DNA of 50,024 nt from Sulfurospirillum sp964466465 (GTDB lineage Bacteria; Campylobacterota; Campylobacteria; Campylobacterales; Sulfurospirillaceae). The DNA lies in NCBI GenBank assembly GCA_964466465.1, contig CAYXNJ010000014.1, forward strand, positions 1-50,024, given 5' to 3'. Positions 37,893 to 47,108 of the stretch are shown piece after piece (positions within the stretch are counted from its first letter, which is position 1; each line of letters begins with the position of its first letter). The notes below the pieces were generated by a model. That model was given only the letters and a program-made list of their open reading frames with translations. It ran no database searches and was not told where the DNA came from. Made by a program: the position numbers and the translations under genes.

Positions 37893-40546
37893 AGTTTTGC
37901 TTTTTCTTCAACCTCTTTAAAGCTCTCGATATAATCGCCTACTTTAATATCATTGTAGCCATCAATGCCAACACCACACTCATACCCTTTACCTACTTCT
38001 TTCACGTCGTCTTTAAAGCGTTTGAGTGATGAAACACTACCTTCAAATATAATGACACCATCACGAATAACACGAATTTTAACACCCCTGTTAATCGTAC
38101 CATCCGTAACAATACAACCAGCAATCGCGCCTAATTTTGGAACCGTAAAGACTTCTCTTACCATCGCTTGACCGATATTCTCTTCACGAATCACTGGAGC
38201 CATCAAGCCTGTTACAAGGTTTGTAACATCATCAATTAAATCATAAATAATATTGTACGTTTTAATCTCAACGCCAGCATTTTTTGCTTTCTCTTTAACA
38301 ACACCTGTTGGACGTACATGGAAACCTAAAATCACACAGTTTGAACTTGCGCCTGCAAGCGCTACATCGCTTTCTGTAATACCGCCGATACCTGCACTAA
38401 CGATATTAACCTTCGTCTCTGCATTTCTAATTTTTTCCAAGCTACCCTTGATTGCTTCAAGACTACCTTGAACGTCCGCTTTAATAATAACAGGTAATGT
38501 TTTTAATGCACCCTCTGCAATCATCGCACTAAGATCATCTAAACTTACTTTGGTTGTTTTAGAAAGCTCTTTTTGACGTAAGTATTCTGCTTTTTTCTTT
38601 GCATATTCACGAGCAATTTTATCTGTTTTAACGCTAATCAGTGTCTCGCCAGCTCCAGGAACTTCGCTAAGACCAAGAACAACAACAGGCTCACCTGGAA
38701 GTGCCTCTTTTACGGAGCGACCAAGATCATCAAGGAGTGCTTTAACTTTACCAAATGCTACACCTGCGACAACGATGTCGCCTACACGCATGGTACCATC
38801 TTGTACTACAACGGTTGCAACAGGACCACGTCCTTTTTCAAGTGAACTCTCGATAACAGTTGCTTTAACATCACGGCTTGGATCTGCTTTGAGCTCTAGT
38901 AAATCGGCTTGCAATAAAATAGTCTCTAAGAGATCTTCGATACCCATACCAGTCTTTGCAGATACTGGTACGAATTCATGCTCTCCACCCCAATCAATAG
39001 GTGTGATGCCAAGCTCTGCAAGTTGTGCTTTGACAAGATCAGGATTCGCTGATTCTTTGTCCATTTTATTCACAGCGATGATGATTGGAACTCCCGCTGC
39101 TTTTGCGTGTTCAACGGCCTCTTTTGTTTGAGGTTTAACACCATCATCCGCTGCTACAACAACAATGACAATGTCCGTAACTTTTGCACCACGTGAACGC
39201 ATTTCTGTAAAGGCTTCGTGACCTGGAGTATCGATAAAGGTGATGTTTCTACCATTTTTCTCTACCATATAAGCGCCAACGTGTTGGGTAATACCACCCG
39301 CCTCGCCCGCAGCCACTTTGGCACTTCTAATGTAATCAAGGAGTGATGTTTTACCATGATCTACGTGACCCATGATCGTAATAACAGGAGCGCGCTCCAC
39401 AAGATTTTGTTCCCCTGCTTCGCCCTCTTCATCGTATGCTTTAACATAGTCAAAGGCTTCTTGATCATTTACTGTTGTGACATTCACACCAAATGTATCT
39501 GCTAGAATTTCAATCGAATCTTTATCCAAGAAATCATTTTTTGTAAACATTACACCAAGTGAGAAAAGCTCTTTAATCACTTCGCTAACAGGTTTATTAA
39601 TTTTTTCTGCAAATTCATAAACCCTAATCTCTTCAGGAATTTCAATTGCACTGACCGCTTCAGCTTCTTGAACTTGAGTTGGTCTGCGTCTTCTTTTACG
39701 ACCAACACGTTGAATTCCTTGCATCACAAAATTCGTTTTTTTCGTTGTTCTGATTTGACTAGGATCAATCTGCTTTTTCTTTTTCGCCTCTTCATTGACC
39801 GTAATGCCCACATTAAGGTCAGGAAGAACAATCATATCTTCTTCTTCCGTATCAATGTTGGTATCAGCCATTTCAATATTTAAAGCAATATCCAATTTTT
39901 CAGCATTGGCTTTTTTCTCAGCTGGAACTTTTTTAAGTTTCTTTTTCTTTTTTTGAAGTTCTGCTGCATTATTTGAAGAAGCAAACATTGACTCCATGCT
40001 TCGAGAAGGGGTATTTTCACGTGAGCCATAAAACGATGATGGACTTTGTTTTTCTTCGACTTCAATCTCTTTAACATCAGGTCGTTTTTTCTTAACAATC
40101 ACCAAACCTCTGCGCTTTTGCACATTTGTTGGGTCTATTTTATCTTCCGTATTTTCTCTATCATCATCCAAAACTTCAGAAACCGTGCTCGTAGCTATCT
40201 CTTGTTTAGGAGTTTTCGGTGTCACATGACCTGATTCTAGCTCTTTTTCTTTCAAGGTTTTTGTTTTAGGAACAACAACTTCAGATGCTTTTGGTTTTTC
40301 AACGACAGCTGGTGTCTCTACGACTTCAACTTTTTTAATCTCTGGAGCTTTAGGTTGAGTGGATGGTTTACTTGCTTGTGCATTCTCTCCGCTCAATACA
40401 TAGTTCATGAGTTTTTCGGCATCTTCTGTACTGATTGAACTTGAATGCCCTTTGACATCAAGCCCAAGATCTATCGCTTTATCAACGATCTCTTTGTTCT
40501 TCATGCCCAGTTCTTTTGCTATTTCGGTTATACGAACTTTATCCAT
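37889..40546 (-). CDS. infB: Translation initiation factor IF-2
   Basis: An 885-residue GTPase that places initiator tRNA on the 30S subunit. After the N-terminal IF2 helix (MDKVRITEIAKELGMKNKE) comes a long charged linker (~70-300), then the G domain with GHVDHGKTSLLD, DTPGHEAF, NKMDK and SAKTGMG, followed by the usual C-terminal domains. The frame is open to a TTG at 40576, but the ATG at 40546 is the family start and has AAGGAG ten bases before it. It overlaps the ylxR stop by eight bases. Confidence 0.97.
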   Translation of the reverse strand: MDKVRITEIAKELGMKNKEIVDKAIDLGLDVKGHSSSISTEDAEKLMNYVLSGENAQASKPSTQPKAPEIKKVEVVETPAVVEKPKASEVVVPKTKTLKEKELESGHVTPKTPKQEIATSTVSEVLDDDRENTEDKIDPTNVQKRRGLVIVKKKRPDVKEIEVEEKQSPSSFYGSRENTPSRSMESMFASSNNAAELQKKKKKLKKVPAEKKANAEKLDIALNIEMADTNIDTEEEDMIVLPDLNVGITVNEEAKKKKQIDPSQIRTTKKTNFVMQGIQRVGRKRRRRPTQVQEAEAVSAIEIPEEIRVYEFAEKINKPVSEVIKELFSLGVMFTKNDFLDKDSIEILADTFGVNVTTVNDQEAFDYVKAYDEEGEAGEQNLVERAPVITIMGHVDHGKTSLLDYIRSAKVAAGEAGGITQHVGAYMVEKNGRNITFIDTPGHEAFTEMRSRGAKVTDIVIVVVAADDGVKPQTKEAVEHAKAAGVPIIIAVNKMDKESANPDLVKAQLAELGITPIDWGGEHEFVPVSAKTGMGIEDLLETILLQADLLELKADPSRDVKATVIESSLEKGRGPVATVVVQDGTMRVGDIVVAGVAFGKVKALLDDLGRSVKEALPGEPVVVLGLSEVPGAGETLISVKTDKIAREYAKKKAEYLRQKELSKTTKVSLDDLSAMIAEGALKTLPVIIKADVQGSLEAIKGSLEKIRNAETKVNIVSAGIGGITESDVALAGASSNCVILGFHVRPTGVVKEKAKNAGVEIKTYNIIYDLIDDVTNLVTGLMAPVIREENIGQAMVREVFTVPKLGAIAGCIVTDGTINRGVKIRVIRDGVIIFEGSVSSLKRFKDDVKEVGKGYECGVGIDGYNDIKVGDYIESFKEVEEKAKL

Positions 40547-40790
40547 TCGACCCTGTCTCCTTAAAAATTTTACCAAATTCCATCATTGCTTTGTGATTTG
40601 TTTTACATTTATTGTTGAGTATTTTCACAACTTTCTTTTCATTGTTTGTCATACATGCCTTGCAGATATAAAAACTTCTTCCTACTTTAGAAAAAAGCAC
40701 GAGTTCTCCATCTACAATCTGCAATCTTTGTAAACTTTCTTGCAAAGATCTTTCTCTACAAACAATGCACATTCTTATGGGTTGACTCAT
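40539..40790 (-). CDS. ylxR: YlxR-family (DUF448) RNA-binding protein
   Basis: An 83-residue basic protein. The family motifs are RMCIVCRERSLQESLQRL and VGRSFYICKACM (CxxC pairs). YlxR sits with infB in many bacteria and is linked to RNA binding or regulation. Position and size agree with the conserved cluster. Confidence 0.9.
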   Translation of the reverse strand: MSQPIRMCIVCRERSLQESLQRLQIVDGELVLFSKVGRSFYICKACMTNNEKKVVKILNNKCKTNHKAMMEFGKIFKETGSNG

Positions 40791-40825
40791 TTTTGCGCCT
40801 GATTATATCAAATTTTAGCTGTCTT

Positions 40826-41710
40826 TCAGCTTTTTACGATTTCAAAACCGTTATTATCTAATTCAAAGATTTCTACTCTAAACATCCCAAACGCATTTTT
40901 AAGTGCTGTGGCTACTTTTGGTGCATCATCTGCCTTTACAAGATTAAAAAACGATGAACCACTTCCTGAGAGTGTACTCATGAGTGCACCACTTTTTAAC
41001 GCAATCTCACGTACTTCAAAAAGCTCTTTCATCTGCTTCATACGTCGATGTTCGTGCATACAATCTTTGGATGCGACCCTTAAAACTTCCCAATTTTCAC
41101 TAAAGAAAGCTGCACTCATCAAAGAGGCACGTGAAAGATTATAAACCACATTTTTCATCAAATATGTTTTAGGAAGCAGTGTTCTTGAATGTGCTGTGGA
41201 CATAGGACGATCAGGAATCACCATCACTACTTTCAATTTTTCACTCAGCACTTTTTTAAGCGTTCTCACCTTGCCATTTTCAACCACGGAACTTGTAAAT
41301 CCTCCATAAACCGCAGGAGCAATATTATCAGGATGTGTTTCATAAAGGATTGCTTTATTTAAAATAACTTCTCGACTAGCTTTGATACCTGCCATCTCAT
41401 AAGCGCTTGCAATAGCACCAACAATAACAGCGGAGCTACTTCCCATGCCCCTAGAAAACGGGATTTGATTAAAAAATTCAAATCTGAAAGGATCTTTTTT
41501 ACCCGTTAATTCTTGGTAAATATCATAAAAAATGGAGACAAAAATATTGTTTTTTTTCAGTTTTGCATTCTCTTCACCCTCACCTTTAACAGAGATACTC
41601 TGGTAACTTGAAGGCTTGATACTTACTTCATTATACAGTGCAATGGCAAGACCTAAACAATCAAATCCTGGCCCTAAATTGGCACTTGTCGCTGGTATTT
41701 TTATCTTCAA
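40826..41710 (-). CDS. thrB: Homoserine kinase
   Basis: A GHMP kinase that phosphorylates homoserine on the way to threonine. Motifs: KIPATSANLGPGFDCLGLA (N-terminal), the ATP loop PFSRGMGSSSAVIVGAI and the C-terminal MSTLSGSGSSFFNL. Two TTG codons could start it. TTG 41716 directly abuts AGGAG, whereas TTG 41710 is six bases after it, so I choose 41710 (294 residues). It is nine bases after tsaB. Confidence 0.95.
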   Translation of the reverse strand: MKIKIPATSANLGPGFDCLGLAIALYNEVSIKPSSYQSISVKGEGEENAKLKKNNIFVSIFYDIYQELTGKKDPFRFEFFNQIPFSRGMGSSSAVIVGAIASAYEMAGIKASREVILNKAILYETHPDNIAPAVYGGFTSSVVENGKVRTLKKVLSEKLKVVMVIPDRPMSTAHSRTLLPKTYLMKNVVYNLSRASLMSAAFFSENWEVLRVASKDCMHEHRRMKQMKELFEVREIALKSGALMSTLSGSGSSFFNLVKADDAPKVATALKNAFGMFRVEIFELDNNGFEIVKS

Positions 41711-41719
41711 ACACAACTC

Positions 41720-42178
41720 CTAAACGGCTGGTAACATATAAAGTGGTTCAATTTCATCATTAAAAAGTGTTTCGTTTAAAACGGTCGGTAAAGCAAAATG
41801 CTGCTCTACTGGAGTTTCCAAACGAGTTGTTGTAATTTCTTGCTCTTTTTTAATAAAGTAGAGATTACGCATTGCACGAATGGGTTTGCCTTGATTGAAT
41901 GTAAAACCATCACATGCCAATAGTGGTACTCCTAACGTAATACTGAGCGTTTTTAAAAAAATATAGGTAATTTTAATTGCCATAAAACTTCCAGGACCTC
42001 TTGCGAAAAAAAGCCTTTTGGGTTGGTACTCTTTTAAAATGGATACAAACAGCAATGGCAATGCTTCACTCGTCTGCTCTGTGGTTTCATATGTTTCAAC
42101 GAGTTGGTTATTTTCATAAATGCCTACATGTAAAGGCGAAGTAAGCGTTATAACAACAATATCAACAGCTGTTTTTAT
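41720..42178 (-). CDS. tsaB: TsaB-like tRNA threonylcarbamoyladenosine protein, apparent ATA start
   Basis: TsaB helps TsaD and TsaE make t6A37 in tRNA. The core is RLFFARGPGSFMAIKITYIFLKTLSITLGVPLLACDGF, given here as RLFFARGPGSFMAIK plus ITLGVPLLACDGF. Starting at the first usable codon (TTG 42061) gives only 113 residues and removes the first strands. The frame stays open to a TGA in lpxC. From ATA 42178 it reads IKTAVDIVVITLTSPLHVGI, a proper TsaB N-terminus, for 152 residues. AAAAGG lies seven bases before the ATA, and ATAA overlaps the lpxC stop as ATGA does elsewhere in the run. ATT 42160 is the alternative. Confidence 0.78.
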   Translation of the reverse strand: MKTAVDIVVITLTSPLHVGIYENNQLVETYETTEQTSEALPLLFVSILKEYQPKRLFFARGPGSFMAIKITYIFLKTLSITLGVPLLACDGFTFNQGKPIRAMRNLYFIKKEQEITTTRLETPVEQHFALPTVLNETLFNDEIEPLYMLPAV

Positions 42179-43059
42179 GCGTAAACCTTTTCAAATTCTT
42201 CTGCTTTTTCAACACTCAGTGTTCTAATTTCGTAATTACTTGGATCTCTTAAAATGGCTTTTGTCAGTTCGTGATTAAGATTATGACTTCCTGCAAACGA
42301 GATATAATCCCCTACAAATGGTGCACCTAAAAGCGAAAGATCACCAATAGCATCTAAAATTTTATGTCTCACAAATTCATTAGAAAAGCGTAATCCTTCA
42401 GGATTTAAAATTTTAGTATCGTCCATAACTACGGCATTATCGAGTGATCCACCAAGCGCAAGTCCACGTGAACGTAGCATTTGAACATCTTTTAAAAAGC
42501 CAAACGTACGGGCTCTGGAAATCTCTTCAATAAAATTTTTCTTACTAAATTCAAAACTATACTCTTGCTTACCAATAGAAGGATGATTAAACTCAATCAT
42601 AAAACTGTAACTTGGCTTTAAACTAGGTGTAACGCGTGCAAACTTTTTACCATCTTGCACTTCTACCTCTTTTTTAATAATCAAAACTTGCTTGGTAGCG
42701 TCAAGTTTTCGTGTTCCCGCTTCATCGAGCATCATACAAAAGCTAGCACTACTTCCATCCATAACAGGCACTTCCGCACCATCAAGCACTACTCTGATAT
42801 TATCGATTCCATACGCATAAACAGCTGAAAGTAGATGCTCAATGGTTGAGATATAAGCGCTTGAATTTCCAATGACGGTTGCCATTTGGGTATTAACAAC
42901 ATTCTGAGGTAATGCCTGAACCAAAAGTCCTACATCACTTCGGTAAAAAAGAATACCGCTATTGGCTTCAAGAGGTTCTAAGCGTATTGAAATGGGTTCA
43001 CCCTTGTGAAGCCCTATCCCTACACCACTCACCGCTTTGGCTAATGTGGTTTGTTTCAC
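42175..43059 (-). CDS. lpxC: UDP-3-O-acyl-N-acetylglucosamine deacetylase
   Basis: LpxC is the zinc enzyme for the committed step of lipid A synthesis. Zinc ligands appear as H75 (TIEHLLSAV), H232 and D236 (RHKILDAIGD), and the catalytic His as H259 (AGSHNLNH). Also diagnostic are GIGLHKGEP and EVPVMDGSSASF. The 294-residue length is usual. It overlaps minC by four bases. Confidence 0.97.
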   Translation of the reverse strand: MKQTTLAKAVSGVGIGLHKGEPISIRLEPLEANSGILFYRSDVGLLVQALPQNVVNTQMATVIGNSSAYISTIEHLLSAVYAYGIDNIRVVLDGAEVPVMDGSSASFCMMLDEAGTRKLDATKQVLIIKKEVEVQDGKKFARVTPSLKPSYSFMIEFNHPSIGKQEYSFEFSKKNFIEEISRARTFGFLKDVQMLRSRGLALGGSLDNAVVMDDTKILNPEGLRFSNEFVRHKILDAIGDLSLLGAPFVGDYISFAGSHNLNHELTKAILRDPSNYEIRTLSVEKAEEFEKVYA

Positions 43060-43658
43060 ACAACTTCCTTTATTTCTATAACGTTATCGCGCATAACGAT
43101 TTTTTGAAGTACATTTTGTTTTAACATCTCTCTATCGACAATTTCTCCATTGAAGATAAGATGTCCTCTTGGACTGATGCCACTGAGCACAATATAATCG
43201 CCATCGCACTGTACTAATCCATCAATGATACCATAAATACTCATACTCTCTTCACTAAAGACTTTCGCACCGCTGTTTACACGCCCAAAAATAACGATTG
43301 GCAAGCTTTCAACAATCTCTTCACCTGAGCGGATAGGACGATCATAGAGCTTTAGTTTTGGTAATTGTTTCGTCTGTTCTATCACAGGTTCAACAACACT
43401 CTCTTTTTTCACAGGGGCTTCTTCAAGAGAAGGTGTTTCTTTTTTAATCCCTCCAAAACGAATGGCACAGTTATTGATCTCTTTATAACATACGCCACTT
43501 TGTTCCAATACAAAGGCAATATTTTTAGTTATATTGCCTTCCACAAGCAAAAAGAATTCCTTCAAAAGAAGGCTGTTTTTTCTAAAATAGTCCAAAAAAG
43601 AGGCTTCATCATCAATTTCAATATGAAACACTCTCACATTTTTTTGTGTTACTTTCAT
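43056..43658 (-). CDS. minC: Septum site-determining protein MinC
   Basis: A 200-residue MinC, the FtsZ-antagonist of the Min system. The N-terminal domain (~1-95) is divergent. The C-terminal beta-helical domain (~105-200) is clear: RPIRSGEEIVESLPIVIFGRVNSGAKVF is the RSG entry motif, given here in parts RPIRSGEEI and FGRVNSGAKV, followed by SIYGIIDGLVQCDGDYIVL. minD is not in the window. It overlaps the M23 peptidase gene by four bases. Confidence 0.88.
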   Translation of the reverse strand: MKVTQKNVRVFHIEIDDEASFLDYFRKNSLLLKEFFLLVEGNITKNIAFVLEQSGVCYKEINNCAIRFGGIKKETPSLEEAPVKKESVVEPVIEQTKQLPKLKLYDRPIRSGEEIVESLPIVIFGRVNSGAKVFSEESMSIYGIIDGLVQCDGDYIVLSGISPRGHLIFNGEIVDREMLKQNVLQKIVMRDNVIEIKEVV

Positions 43659-45025
43659 CGATCCATAATCTTCTTTGCTGATTCTATAACGTTAAAAATG
43701 CTCTCTTTAAGCCAAACCTCATCCATCCACTCTTCTGGTCTGACATCGACACCTTGCACAAACATGCCAAAGTGAAGGTGATCACCAAGCGCTAAGCCTG
43801 TCAAACCTGTCTTAGCGATAGATTCACCTGCTTTAACAACATCGCCCTCTTTCACCATATAGCTTGAACAGTGTCCATACAATGAATACACACCTAATCC
43901 GTGTGAAATGATAATGTTATTGCCATAAATACCATTTTCACGAGCAAAAACAACCACGCCATCATTTGAGGTTTGCATGGCAGCTTGTGCATTGCTTGCA
44001 AGATCAAGCCCTAAGTGATATGACTCACTGGTTGGTTGCTTATCATACTCATAAAAACGATGATCACCAAAGCTTGCAACGACTTTGCCATTACGCAATG
44101 GATAGAATGGTTTAAGGTAAAATCCGCTTATCAATTCTGTTGGTACATTTGACGTTACTTTTAAGATATTTGCCTCATTACCTTTGCGCATATCTTCATT
44201 CACAAATTTAAACTTTTCTAATTTTGTAAGCGAGGAGCGCTCAGGCGCCATTTCAGCAATTAAATCGGCAATTTTTCCATCTAAGAAACGATCATCCAGT
44301 GCAATCGTAGATGTTTTATACTTCTTGTCTTGTAAAAAATAAGGTACATGTGCTTTGGTTAAATTCCCAGCACGATCCAACGCTACAACGGAAGCACTAA
44401 AACTCTCAACATTGGTGGGCCATGCTACTAAAGTAATGTAATACCCTTCTTTATAAAAAGGCGTTGGATAGAATTTTTTACCAAAATTCGTCTCAACATA
44501 AAGCGATTTCATAGCTTCATCTTGTGCTTTAAAGATGACGGTAGCAACGCCACCTTTCATAATTTTATAGGAACTACCTATGACATTTACTTCAGGTCTT
44601 TTGGTATCTACTTTAATGATGGATTTTACACTAATGCTATTACCTGCAAAAAAATTCCATTTGCTTCCATCAACAGCTTCCACGGTGAGTTCAAATACTT
44701 TTTTATTGGCTCCAAAACCTGTTTTAGGGAAAGAGAGGTTTAAGTCCACTATTTTTTCAGGTGTTTTCAACTCTTTGGTGTCTAAAACAACACTTTTTTC
44801 ACCATCAAAGAGTGATGCTCGCACAAAACGAAGTCCACTTGCATCCGCTAACTGTATTTTAATAGGTTCTTTTAAATTCCATTCGATTTCTTTAGGAAGA
44901 ACGATTTGAGGTGCTTCTCTTTCAAATAAACTGGAGTTAAATACAAACGCAACTCCACCTACTAAGACTAAAAAAATAAATCCTAGCACAACTGCTGCTA
45001 TGGACGATTTTCCTTGTTTTCTCAT
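43655..45025 (-). CDS. Membrane-anchored M23 (LytM) peptidoglycan endopeptidase
   Basis: A 456-residue protein with an N-terminal membrane anchor (~10-30), a long beta-rich periplasmic part and a C-terminal M23 domain (~325-430). Zinc motifs: YHLGLDLA (HxxxD) and GDHLHFG (HxH), with SLYGHCSSYMVKEGDVVKAG between. By family it cleaves peptide cross-links in murein. It occupies the same place before lpxC as the C. jejuni M23 peptidase. It overlaps the nrnA-like gene by four bases. Confidence 0.92.
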   Translation of the reverse strand: MRKQGKSSIAAVVLGFIFLVLVGGVAFVFNSSLFEREAPQIVLPKEIEWNLKEPIKIQLADASGLRFVRASLFDGEKSVVLDTKELKTPEKIVDLNLSFPKTGFGANKKVFELTVEAVDGSKWNFFAGNSISVKSIIKVDTKRPEVNVIGSSYKIMKGGVATVIFKAQDEAMKSLYVETNFGKKFYPTPFYKEGYYITLVAWPTNVESFSASVVALDRAGNLTKAHVPYFLQDKKYKTSTIALDDRFLDGKIADLIAEMAPERSSLTKLEKFKFVNEDMRKGNEANILKVTSNVPTELISGFYLKPFYPLRNGKVVASFGDHRFYEYDKQPTSESYHLGLDLASNAQAAMQTSNDGVVVFARENGIYGNNIIISHGLGVYSLYGHCSSYMVKEGDVVKAGESIAKTGLTGLALGDHLHFGMFVQGVDVRPEEWMDEVWLKESIFNVIESAKKIMDR

Positions 45026-45966
45026 TCTTTGTCTATCCTTTTTATTTTTTCCACAATTTCATCTCGAAGTACTTTGGGATCACATACAGGGACTTCAAAC
45101 CCAGCAGCAGTCTTATGACCACCTCCTAGATACTCCAACGCGATCTTTGAAACGTTAATATCTTTACTTCGTAATGAGACTTTATAGCCTCCCTCTTTCT
45201 CTTCCAATATCATGATCGCAATCGTGACATTCACAATGCTTCTTAGCATATTGACAATATTTTTAGTGTCGTGCCTTCTAGCACCTGTAGCCTCGAGAGA
45301 AGCTTTATCAAAAATAATGGTAGCAATGCGCCCATTTTCATAAAGATCAAAATGGTTCAACATATACCCATAAAGTCTTATTTTTGAAAGAGGTTCCCTA
45401 CGCTTTACCTTGGAGGCAATCTCTTTTGGATTAGCGCCACATTTGACTAACTGTGCGACAATGCTAAACGTCAGCTCATCCATATCGCCGTATTGAAAAA
45501 ACCCTGTATCATCAGCAATTGCCGTATAAAGACATATAGCACACTCTTTACTCATTTCAATGGCATTGGCTTTTAAAAGCTCATAAACCACCATACCAGC
45601 ACTGGTAAACCGATCAACGACAAGATTCATATTTCCAAAATAACGATTGGTAAGATGATGATCTATGTTGATAATCTCATAATCCCCTTCTGGAATTTTA
45701 AGTCTATCACGCGTTGAACAATCACAACTTACTACTAAATCAAACTGTTTTGGCAAGCTATTCTTAATTTTGGAAAAACCTGGCAAATAGTCATACACCA
45801 ATGGAAGTTCACTGTTTTTATTGAAGTGCGTTACCTTTTTGCCTGCACGACTCAGTGCATCATACAGAGCTAAAGCACTGCCTAATGTATCGCCATCGGG
45901 ATGCACATGAGAGACAATAACAATGTGATTGGCTTCAAGCATACGCTTCCACGCTTGTTGATACAT
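45022..45966 (-). CDS. nrnA: DHH/DHHA1 phosphoesterase, NrnA-like oligoribonuclease/pAp phosphatase
   Basis: A 314-residue DHH-DHHA1 enzyme. Motifs: SHVHPDGDTLGSA, VVSCDCS, IINIDHHLTNRYFGN, the DTGFF loop and the DHHA1 Gly-rich GGGHKTAAGFE. NrnA-type members degrade nanoRNAs and 3'-phosphoadenosine-5'-phosphate. The frame can start at GTG 45978, but ATG 45966 has GGAG six bases before it. The exact substrate is not settled by sequence. Confidence 0.88.
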   Translation of the reverse strand: MYQQAWKRMLEANHIVIVSHVHPDGDTLGSALALYDALSRAGKKVTHFNKNSELPLVYDYLPGFSKIKNSLPKQFDLVVSCDCSTRDRLKIPEGDYEIINIDHHLTNRYFGNMNLVVDRFTSAGMVVYELLKANAIEMSKECAICLYTAIADDTGFFQYGDMDELTFSIVAQLVKCGANPKEIASKVKRREPLSKIRLYGYMLNHFDLYENGRIATIIFDKASLEATGARRHDTKNIVNMLRSIVNVTIAIMILEEKEGGYKVSLRSKDINVSKIALEYLGGGHKTAAGFEVPVCDPKVLRDEIVEKIKRIDKE

Positions 45967-46032
45967 AGACAACTCCACTTCGTGATAAAAGGGAGATTAT
46001 ACTTAATTTTTACTGAAAAGTTATTGATATAC

Positions 46033-47091
46033 CTAAGGCATTTTTTTAGAACTTTTATAAACAAAGGCAAGAACTTCAGCAACGGCTTTATAGAGATTTT
46101 CAGGAATCATATCACCCAGTTTACACTTTTTGTATAATTCTCTTGCTAAAGGGGGATTTTCAACAATCTGAACATTATGATTCATCGCAATCTCTTTAAT
46201 GCGAAGTGCGACAAAGTCTGTTCCCATAGCCACTACTTTAGGTGCTGCTTCTTTTTCTTGATTATAACGAATGGCAACGGCATAATGTGTTGGGTTAGTG
46301 ATGACAACATCCGCCTGAGGTATTTCTTGCATCATCCGCTTGCGGGTCATTTGCATCTGTATTTGTCTGATTTTTGCTTTAATTTTAGGATCACCTTCCA
46401 TCTGTTTGTATTCATCTTTAACCTCTTGTTTGCTCATACGCAAACTTTTAAAATAAGAAAAACGGACAAATAAAAGATCGGCCAGTGCCAAAATCAAAAA
46501 AAGCAATAAAATAACCGCAACTAAAATCAACATCTTCTCTTTTAACCATGCCAGCTGATCAAACAAGGGAAAATAGATAACCGTTGGGAGTTCTTTAGTA
46601 AATGAGAGTAAAAAGTAGTAACATACCCATAAAATAAGACCGACTTTAAGCAAAATTTTGACAGTTTCAACCGCTTTCTTCATCGAAAAAAGGTTTTTTA
46701 GCCCTTTCAGTGGGTCTAATTTTGAAATATCGGGCATCAATGGTTTGGTTGTAAAAATAAAACCTATTTGCATGATATTGGCTAAAATACCTGCAATCGA
46801 AACCGCTAAGGCTAAAGGTATCACCATAAAAATAATCTCTCGAAAAGAGATCATAGAAATCTGAAGTGTAACCTCTTTTGTAATTTCTGTACCAATTAAG
46901 GACTGATAGTAGTAGTAAAGATAGACAATGCGAGATTGTATAAATGACAAAAGTGCTAAGAATGCAACAAGTGCTACAAGTAAAGTAATAAAAGCGCTAG
47001 TATCTTGGCTTTTAGGAACGTTTCCGTCTTTCCTGGCATCCTCTATTTTCTTGGAGGTGGCTTCTTCAGTCTTCTCTTGATCATCTGCCAC
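46033..47091 (-). CDS. flhB: Flagellar export apparatus protein FlhB
   Basis: A 352-residue type III export protein with four membrane helices and a cytoplasmic autocleaving domain. Start: DQEKTEEATSKKIEDARKDG. The cleavage site NPTH is intact (VITNPTHYAVAIRY); cleavage there switches substrate from rod/hook to filament proteins. No other flagellar gene lies in the window. It stands between nadC and the nrnA-like gene, so flagellar and housekeeping genes are mixed in one run. Confidence 0.96.
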   Translation of the reverse strand: MADDQEKTEEATSKKIEDARKDGNVPKSQDTSAFITLLVALVAFLALLSFIQSRIVYLYYYYQSLIGTEITKEVTLQISMISFREIIFMVIPLALAVSIAGILANIMQIGFIFTTKPLMPDISKLDPLKGLKNLFSMKKAVETVKILLKVGLILWVCYYFLLSFTKELPTVIYFPLFDQLAWLKEKMLILVAVILLLFLILALADLLFVRFSYFKSLRMSKQEVKDEYKQMEGDPKIKAKIRQIQMQMTRKRMMQEIPQADVVITNPTHYAVAIRYNQEKEAAPKVVAMGTDFVALRIKEIAMNHNVQIVENPPLARELYKKCKLGDMIPENLYKAVAEVLAFVYKSSKKMP

Positions 47092-47108
47092 AGTATGCTA
47101 TTCCTGCT

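Noticed and set aside
38775..39131. Plus-strand 118-codon open frame opposite infB.
   Set aside because: It is Ser/Thr-rich shadow sequence opposite the IF-2 GTPase domain, whose motifs are all intact on the other strand.
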